This document shows positions 58,325-64,000 of a DNA stretch of 64,000 nt, piece by piece. Source of the stretch: Lasiosphaeria ovina (lineage: Eukaryota > Ascomycota > Sordariomycetes > Sordariales > Lasiosphaeriaceae); NCBI GenBank assembly GCA_033439765.1, contig JAULSN010000011.1, positions 744,001 to 808,000 of the forward strand, given 5' to 3'. The stretch's first letter is position 1; each line of letters starts with the position of its first letter. The notes beneath the pieces were generated by a model, which saw only the letters and a list, made by a program, of their open reading frames with translations, ran no database searches and was not told the origin of the DNA. Made by a program: the position numbers and the translations under genes.

Positions 58325-58827
58325 GAATCTGACTTAATGTGTGGCGGGGGGGGGGGGGGGGGGGCGTGAGAGCTCTCGGTAATTGAGATCCCCTCGAATA
58401 TCTGTGAAGATGGTTGTTGAGTTTGTTGTCTCGCTGTCGCATTCTCGCGTCCTGTGGCCGCTCTGAGACGTCCCTTCATGCTCCATCTTCTTCACAATTC
58501 CATGCTGCTTCAACTTTCGTCATTAGTCCTCGTCGCCAATTGCCTCCCCAGCCCTGCTGGCGACCGCTGGACATTGGCAGTTGGTCCCAGCAAATTGTCA
58601 TTCGACAAAGCGCTTGTCCGTAGCTTCTACACCGGAGCGGAGGCTCGCAGGGCGGCAAAAACCAGGAATTTAAATAACTATCGCCGCGCGTGCGAGGCCA
58701 ATGCCGTTTCGGTTGCGGCAGCCGTGGCGTGCGATGGCCTCGACGGCGTTGGTCGTAATTATTGATGAATCGCTGCAAGGTCAAAGTCGATAACGCCAAA
58801 CGTAAACTGCCGCGGACATGATGCTTA
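58325..58827. other. Spacer with a G tract and the Harbinger target site
   Basis: A G run at 58346-58364. A 103-codon ORF at 58454-58765 has a hydrophobic start but no other support. TTA at 58825-58827 is the left target-site duplication. Confidence 0.6.
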
Positions 58828-58883
58828 GGTCCTGATCGACACACCGGCTAGCGAGCACCGGCTAGGCTAGCAATTGCACAAGT
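58828..58883 (+). repeat. Left terminal inverted repeat of Harbinger element
   Basis: 56 bp, matching the reverse complement of the right end at 55 positions. It holds an internal direct repeat: CACCGGCTAG occurs twice, 17 bp apart. Confidence 0.95.
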
Positions 58884-59134
58884 AATGCAAAGAGTACAAC
58901 GCCACAGCCAAAAAACAGTGGGGAGCCGTCCAAGTACTGGCCAGGGCACCATGCAGGCCGATTAGGCTGAATTTGGCTAGGTTGGGCACCAAATTCGGGA
59001 TCCCTGATGCCTGACGTGATGCCCCGCTCGCCGAATATGTGGTGTTTTCTGTCTTCTGCCCTGAGTCTTTGTTCACGAAGTAAACAAGCTATATTCTCTG
59101 TGGTGTTGTTGCAAGCCCGCGTAACGACCGCAAG

Positions 59135-60397
59135 ATGACCTCTCAAAGCCCGCACCCGGCCCGCGCGATGTATGAACTCCGACAAAGCCTTCCTGCCGCC
59201 CTGCCTAGCGGGTCCGATACCGAAGAAAGTAATGCCGGCGAAGACGGCGAACAACGGCCTCACGAAGACGACCTTTCCGACCGTGACGAAAATGAAGATG
59301 CCGGCCTCCCTGTGCCCGGCTGGCAGCCGGCACAGAATCTACCGATCCGGTCGTCACCTCAACGGCAGAGAAGGTCCCGGACCCCGGCACCAGTTGACAG
59401 TCCTGTTGACAGTCCTGTTGACAGTGTTGACAGTCAGTCTGACAGTCACACGCAGGCGAAGAAGTCCCGCATGAACTGGTCGTTGGAGCTTACCTACGAA
59501 TTAATCAAGGAAGCACATGTTTCCTATTCGGAAGGTCTGCTCGTAACCACCAAAAAAGGCGGCGGCTTTCTTCGTGATGTGTATGAGGCGTGGGCTACCG
59601 AGCTCAACAAGCGGACTGGCCTAACCCTGACATTCATGCAATGCCAGGATTGTTGGATGAAGATGAAGAAGAAGGCGAAGCAGGTTAAGTGGATGTTGGA
59701 CCATTCGGGAGCTTCTTTCAACGTTGAGACCGGGAGGATTCTTGCGAGTGAGGACCTCTGGGGCGCATTGGAGGCGAATTTTAGTACAGAGGGCCGATGG
59801 ATGAAGTCCAGGCCCTATATGCTAGGGAATTCTAATGCGAAGGACCTCCTTGATGAAATCCTCGGGGGCGAAAAAGCCACTGGTTCCCAGATGCGTACCC
59901 CCGAGGAATCGCAACAACGGTCAAAGCGAAAGAAGAAATCGTCGGCGGAAAAGAGTGCCCTCGCGGCGGCTCGGCGGGCGGCTCGGAAGGAAGATGAAGC
60001 AATGCGCGCAGATCCTGACGTGAATGCTGTTGTTAGCGACAGCTCTGCATCTTCGTCTTCATCCAGCGCTGAGGGCGGGTTGCCGCCGCCACCTTCCCGG
60101 AGGAAACTTACCCAGGCACAGGGAACCGCTCTGCTTGCTCAGGCGATTGAGAACGGGGCCAAAGAGCTGGGAAATACTAGGCCAGTTGGCGCCGCAGACA
60201 TCGAGAAAGCAATCGGTAACTTCCAGGGAAAGTTTGCGCGGGAATTGTCGCCCGACACGGTGATGGATGTGATGGATTTGCTGAGGGACCCGATAACAGC
60301 GGTAATGTGGAATAGTACTGCAGATTCCTTGAAGCCGAAGAGGGTAGAAAGGTTCGTGAAGCAGGTAGAAAGGCGGCGCGACCTAGAGGGTATGTAG
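59135..60397 (+). CDS. Harbinger Myb/SANT-like DNA-binding protein
   Basis: A single exon of 420 aa starts at ATG 59135. Residues 1-107 are acidic and disordered, with PVDSPVDSPVDSVDS encoded by GTTGACAGTCCT-type repeats. Residues about 111-220 form a Myb/SANT-like domain: MNWSLELTYELIKEAHVSYS, FLRDVYEAWATELNKRTGL, and QCQDCWMKMKKKAKQVKWML, then DLWGALEANF. A basic Lys/Arg/Ala helix (about 265-290) is followed by a Ser run and a C-terminal helical region. In PIF/Harbinger elements the Myb-like protein binds element ends and helps bring the transposase to the nucleus (known for rice PING/mPing and animal Harbinger). It converges with the transposase gene across 420 bp. No stop or frameshift is seen, so the gene appears functional. 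Confidence 0.88.
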   Translation: MTSQSPHPARAMYELRQSLPAALPSGSDTEESNAGEDGEQRPHEDDLSDRDENEDAGLPVPGWQPAQNLPIRSSPQRQRRSRTPAPVDSPVDSPVDSVDSQSDSHTQAKKSRMNWSLELTYELIKEAHVSYSEGLLVTTKKGGGFLRDVYEAWATELNKRTGLTLTFMQCQDCWMKMKKKAKQVKWMLDHSGASFNVETGRILASEDLWGALEANFSTEGRWMKSRPYMLGNSNAKDLLDEILGGEKATGSQMRTPEESQQRSKRKKKSSAEKSALAAARRAARKEDEAMRADPDVNAVVSDSSASSSSSSAEGGLPPPPSRRKLTQAQGTALLAQAIENGAKELGNTRPVGAADIEKAIGNFQGKFARELSPDTVMDVMDLLRDPITAVMWNSTADSLKPKRVERFVKQVERRRDLEGM

Positions 60398-60817
60398 TAG
60401 GAATAAAAAGTCGTGATCTTTTTTGTGGTGGTTAGGTAGGGTCTCGGTGCAAAGTGCTGTCAAAGTTGCCCGGGCGGGCCAAAGTGCTGTCAAAGTTGCC
60501 CGGGCAGGCCAGAGGCGCCCAGAGTTGGAGGGAGTTGCGGGGTAGATTTTTTTAATGCCCGGAGTCACCGCCTGCCTAATAGAGTAATTGCCAGTACTCA
60601 CCGCCTACGCTAAGTCCTAATATAGTAAGTGTCCCCTCTTATCGGCGAAAAATCCTTATCGGCCAAAGCCAAAAATCCATATCGCAGTCAACCGGGTGCC
60701 TCCCGGCCACCTTTTTCCAACATCGCGACCACACCTCTCAATCGAACCACAACCTTCCTACACACCACAAAAAGAAGGAATGCAGTCTTTCCGTTCAATC
60801 TACAGCTTCATGCCTAT
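60398..60817. other. Convergent spacer inside the transposon
   Basis: Holds a 30-bp unit, AAAGTGCTGTCAAAGTTGCC plus CGGGCRGGCC, tandemly duplicated at 60451-60480 and 60481-60510 with one difference. Otherwise no features. Confidence 0.75.
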
Positions 60818-62014
60818 TTATCTTGCTCCCGCATGTCTTTCCCGCCTCCTCGTTACTCTATTCCATTGATCAAAAGTCTTCACGGCGGCTCGCCTCCGAA
60901 TGTCAAGAGAGCTGCGCCCGGCACAAAGTCGATCGGCCCTGAGCTTCGCCGCGGTAAGGAAAAGCCTCTCTGACTCCGGGGTGTCATCCTGACTATACCG
61001 CTGACTATGGATGAAGTTATACAGGCCCGTACATGCATATACCAGATCAATCTGGTTATCGATCGAATACTCCGGCGCGCTCTCCCTGATCAATTTCGAC
61101 CTTCTTTTCAGCCAACCAAAAGCTTGCTCGACCTTCACACGCATTCGACTGTGCCTCAAGTTATAAAGTTCCTTCCGTGTTACCGGCTTGTTTGGAGACT
61201 CTCGCCAGTCCTGAAGATGGTACCGAGTCCTGAAGAAAGGCACAACGATTCCCTTCCGCATACCAAAGCCTGCATCGGCTAGGTAATAACGGTTCTCTGG
61301 GATCTTGAATCCTTTCGTGAGGGATAGGTTCAATAATCGAGAGTCGTTCATTGAGCCTTCGGCACCGGCGAGTACGTATGAGAAGGAACCGTCGAATTTG
61401 ACTACCGCGAATACGTTCTGCGAGGTCCATCCTTTTCGGTTGCGCCAACGCACTTGGTCCTTGAGAGGGACCCGGGCATGGATGTGCGTACCGTCGATAG
61501 CTCCTATCGCGCCTGAGTAATGCCGTACAGACGGGTCAAGCTCAATCTCTGGAGCCACGAAGTCATCGTCAGGTTGGACCACAAAGGCTATATGCAACTT
61601 GACGAAGTGAGGCAGGAAGACTTTGACGGTATTCGAGACCGTGTTTTGGCTGACCCCGAAGAAGTGAGCTGTATTCCTTTGGGTCTCATTGAAGGCCACG
61701 ATCCACAAGAACAACATGACCTTCAACTCAACGGTATAATACCGTGTATTCGAGACTGGGCAGTTCTCCCTAAACCACTGTACCAACGCGGTGAATTCCG
61801 GTTGGGTCATTCGAAAGAGCTCAAAAAAACGCCTCTCTGAGCCAGTCAACAACCGCGCAACGAACCTATTCGCGGCGAGAGGTCCTCCTTCGTTAATTAC
61901 AGTCCTTTCTTCGGTAGACTGTGTTGACTGCGATGCCGTAATTACAGCGAGAGTCATCGCGAGGAAGCCGGCTTTTCGCTTCTGGGCCGCCCGGGCGGCA
62001 TCGTTGTCATCCAT
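60818..62014 (-). CDS. Harbinger DDE transposase
   Basis: A single exon of 398 aa starts at ATG 62014. An N-terminal helical region leads to a helix-turn-helix (TQRNTAHFFGVSQNTVSNTV, 111-130). The nuclease domain follows: GAIDGTHIHARVP with D174, GAEGSMNDSRLL with D224 and VKVEQAFGWLKRRSK with E296, the complete DDE triad of the HARBI1/PIF1 family. YYLADAGFG and RKELYNLRHSRMR are further conserved blocks. Length matches HARBI1-type enzymes (about 350-420 aa). It acts with the Myb-like protein to cut at the inverted repeats and insert into TTA/TWA sites. No lesion is seen. Confidence 0.93.
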   Translation of the reverse strand: MDDNDAARAAQKRKAGFLAMTLAVITASQSTQSTEERTVINEGGPLAANRFVARLLTGSERRFFELFRMTQPEFTALVQWFRENCPVSNTRYYTVELKVMLFLWIVAFNETQRNTAHFFGVSQNTVSNTVKVFLPHFVKLHIAFVVQPDDDFVAPEIELDPSVRHYSGAIGAIDGTHIHARVPLKDQVRWRNRKGWTSQNVFAVVKFDGSFSYVLAGAEGSMNDSRLLNLSLTKGFKIPENRYYLADAGFGMRKGIVVPFFRTRYHLQDWRESPNKPVTRKELYNLRHSRMRVKVEQAFGWLKRRSKLIRESAPEYSIDNQIDLVYACTGLYNFIHSQRYSQDDTPESERLFLTAAKLRADRLCAGRSSLDIRRRAAVKTFDQWNRVTRRRERHAGAR

Positions 62015-62405
62015 TGCATCGGCTTGAACGTGGATAACCTTCTACTTCTTTTGAGCTACTCTTTCTATACAATATACACTGTTTTTGAAGCTTCAACAAC
62101 AAGTCGGGCATCTACAGATCACGTGTATGCAAGCCATTCATGCCCAGCCGACGCTCAAAACCAGCTTTGGAGGGCGGCTAGCGATTTGGCTGCAAAATGG
62201 CCATTCTGAGCCAGTGCAACCCTCTTTTCTTGGCAACTATTCCCAAAATCAACATCCCGAAGAGCCCACTTTTTAGATACATCTGTCAGGACCCTGGCTC
62301 GCATAAGAAGGTGGCTGAACTCGTCGGCACGCACAAAATTGGTGCCCAAAAGAGTTTGGTAGGTTCCTTGGCGATTTTTAGCGCGACGCACGATATTTTG
62401 TGCCA

Positions 62406-62461
62406 ACTTGTGCATTTGCTAGCCTAGCCGGTGCTCGCTAGCCGGTGTGTCGATCAGGACC
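62406..62461 (-). repeat. Right terminal inverted repeat of Harbinger element
   Basis: 56 bp ending GATCAGGACC before the TTA duplication. Same internal CACCGGCTAG pair on the minus strand. Confidence 0.95.
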
Positions 62462-62464
62462 TTA

Positions 62465-63602
62465 CCAACACGACCAGGCGAGTCAGCAGCGAACCAAGAA
62501 ACGCGGACACGCCTTTGCTGACGCGGGCCAGCGTCCAGCGTCTAGCGTCCAGTGTCCAGCGTCCCGTGACCAGGGCCGGCGGCGGCCTGGAGCGAGCACC
62601 ATTAACATCTCAAACGGCGCTTGGCCGGTGACAGAGCCAGACAGCCACCGGGCGTGCGGGCGTGTGGGCGTGCGGCGCTCCGAAGTTGGCCGCAAAACCC
62701 CGCCGCAACGCACACAAGGAAGGGGAAACAAGCACCCCCAAAACCCGGTACCCTACGCGCAGCGTTTCACCGCAGTGCTGCACGCGGGCCGGCCGCGTGG
62801 GGGCCAGCCGGCCGCCGCCCCACCACAACTCGCCCCTTTTCCAGACCCTCGGGACCAAAACACACAACCTAACCAACAAGCCAACAAGACAGTCGCAAAA
62901 AGGACCACCAAACACTTTTCTCCTCAATTGTGCTTGGGCGAGGCAGGAGAACACGGCTAACAGCCGCCGCGGTGTTGACCCAAAATACCTTTTTTTCTTT
63001 TCTTCGCTCGCTCGGCTTTAGGGCGGATTTCCGCCGGCGTCCGTCCGTCCCTCCTTTTCTGCCCCGTGGGCTGCTGGTTGGGGAGCCTCATTTTTCGAGA
63101 CGCCGTTTAGCTGTGATGTCACGCACAATGCCATCTTTGCGCTTGCCCACACCACTCACGCACGGGTTTCTGCCAGCCCTTTTGCTTTTGGCCTTGCCTT
63201 GTGGCCCTCGAAACACTCGGCCAGCTCACTCCCCCCCACATACATCAAACAAAGGGCGACACGCCAAAAACGGGATTCGGACGACCGCCGTTTGTCGCCG
63301 CCCGCCCGCATTTCTACGTCGGCTATGCCCACACTCCTCTCTTTCTCCCTCTCCTTTGTCCTTCCCCGCGAGCAAGAAAGGTCCGAGTCATTTTTCCTTT
63401 TGCGATCAGTAATTATACTATAGCAAACTTCTAAGCTCCCCCCGCCACCCTCGGTTTTGTCGATCGATCCCGCTGTCACACACACGCAACCCAAAATTGC
63501 TCAAAGATCTTGGCTTCTTCGATATAATAGCGCCGATCAAGTGAACGCACAGTCCACTACTCCTCCCTTCCTCGCGCCGCGACGCCTGTTGACTTGGGCG
63601 CC
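62465..63602. other. Spacer upstream of the amine oxidase gene
   Basis: GCGTCCA-type imperfect tandem units at 62530-62566. C- and pyrimidine-rich DNA at 63,020-63,420 is probably promoter and leader of the amine-oxidase gene. No other gene supported. Confidence 0.55.
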
Positions 63603-64000
63603 ATGGCCGAGGAAGCCGTAGCAGCAGCGGCAGGACGGGCCGCCGCCGTCAGTGCTGCTGCTACCGCCGATGACCACGTCGCCGCTGCAAAAGTGGAAGC
63701 GGACATGGTTGTGGATGTGGTGGTGGTCGGCGCGGGGCTCAGCGGGCTGCGCGCCGCCGTCGAGGTGCACCGCGCGGGGCTGACGTGCGTGGTGCTCGAG
63801 GCCATGGACCGCGTCGGCGGCAAGGTGCTCTCGGTCGACGCGGCGCCCGCGCTCGACGGCCAGGGCGAGGGCTCGCGGCGCAAGGTCGTCGATCTCGGCG
63901 CCGCCTGGATCAACGACACGTCGCAGAGCGAGATGCTCGCCCTGGCCAGCAGGTTCAAGCTCGACCTCATCGAGCAGCGCATCGCCGGCCGCTACCTCCG
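63603..64000 (+). CDS. Flavin-containing amine oxidase, N-terminal part (truncated by window)
   Basis: Starts at ATG 63603 (GCCATGGCC) and runs off the window after 132 codons. After an Ala-rich leader of about 35 residues comes the Rossmann FAD-binding fold VVDVVVVGAGLSGLRAAVEV (G43-x-G45-x-x-G48), the second-strand acid in VVLEAMDRVGGKV, and VVDLGAAWINDTSQSEMLAL, where the G-A-A-W block sits at the flavin. This is the start of a monoamine-oxidase-like (MAO/polyamine oxidase) enzyme, which oxidises amines to aldehydes with H2O2. Fungal relatives include aplysianin-type and MAO-N-type enzymes; substrate and cell location are not predictable. No obvious signal peptide; strong third-position G/C. 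Confidence 0.87.
   Translation, partial: MAEEAVAAAAGRAAAVSAAATADDHVAAAKVEADMVVDVVVVGAGLSGLRAAVEVHRAGLTCVVLEAMDRVGGKVLSVDAAPALDGQGEGSRRKVVDLGAAWINDTSQSEMLALASRFKLDLIEQRIAGRYL

Larger units (their letters stand above)
58825..62464. mobile_element. Complete PIF/Harbinger DNA transposon (3,634 bp plus TTA duplication)
   Basis: The element runs 58828-62461 and is flanked by TTA at 58825-58827 and 62462-62464, the 3-bp target duplication typical of PIF/Harbinger. Terminal inverted repeats of 56 bp begin GGTCCTGATCGACACACCGG and differ at one position (T versus A at the 48th base). Inside lie two intact convergent genes, a Myb/SANT-like protein (+) and a DDE transposase (-), the two proteins known to be needed for Harbinger transposition. 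The near-identical ends and uninterrupted frames argue for recent insertion and possible present activity. Without the element the host site would read GATGCTTACCAACACG. Confidence 0.95.

Noticed and set aside
58454..58765. Small secreted protein ORF (103 codons)
   Set aside because: Hydrophobic start but no codon bias or family; short chance ORF beside the transposon.
57464..64000. Secondary-metabolite or phosphonate cluster (PEP-mutase-like gene near an amine oxidase)
   Set aside because: No synthase, transporter or regulator nearby; a transposon separates the two genes, and the enzyme belongs to a broad superfamily.

Overview
The window comes from a filamentous ascomycete (Pezizomycotina, probably Sordariomycetes). 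Short GT-AG introns with CTRAC/CTAAC branch sites interrupt most genes. Coding DNA is strongly G/C-biased at third codon positions, and the gene set is fungal and eukaryotic: MED7, BYE1, CDC4, a 20S proteasome alpha subunit, LAMTOR1, GMPPA, a MARVEL protein and a fungal Mx/dynamin-like GTPase. I cannot name the species. All exon structures were built by hand from splice signals and frame continuity.

Layout. 0-5 kb: the end of an unidentified membrane-protein gene, a ZNF830/CCDC16-type zinc-finger gene (+) and an F-box gene (-). 4.4-12.8 kb: a very long stretch with no supportable gene, ending at a small conserved 110-aa gene. 13.2-22.3 kb: LAMTOR1 (-) and a four-TM MARVEL protein (+), separated by AT-rich spacers. 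22.3-31.8 kb: a housekeeping block of MED7 (+), BYE1 (-), the proteasome alpha subunit PRE9 (+) and a PAP2 lipid phosphatase (-). 33.8-46.8 kb: three large minus-strand genes, namely CDC4 (F-box/WD40), a HORMA-like protein and a dynamin-like GTPase. 48-49.6 kb: GMPPA (+).

51-56 kb is different. Three consecutive plus-strand genes each carry an apparent lesion: a 1-bp shift near the start, an in-frame TAG with no ATG, and a 1-bp shift in mid gene. They are followed by an intact PEP-mutase/isocitrate-lyase-family gene. At 58,828-62,461 lies a complete PIF/Harbinger DNA transposon. It has 56-bp terminal inverted repeats with one mismatch, TTA target-site duplications, an intact Myb/SANT-like gene and an intact DDE transposase gene in convergent orientation. 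The window ends inside a flavin amine-oxidase gene.

The genes are mostly unrelated core functions rather than one pathway. Shared themes are transcription by RNA polymerase II (MED7, BYE1), ubiquitin-dependent proteolysis (F-box gene, CDC4, PRE9) and TOR/lysosome signalling (LAMTOR1). The most notable items are the apparently intact Harbinger element next to a tract of damaged genes, several frame-preserving introns that ORF-based annotation would translate, a GC-AG intron, and tandem-repeat-encoded protein segments.
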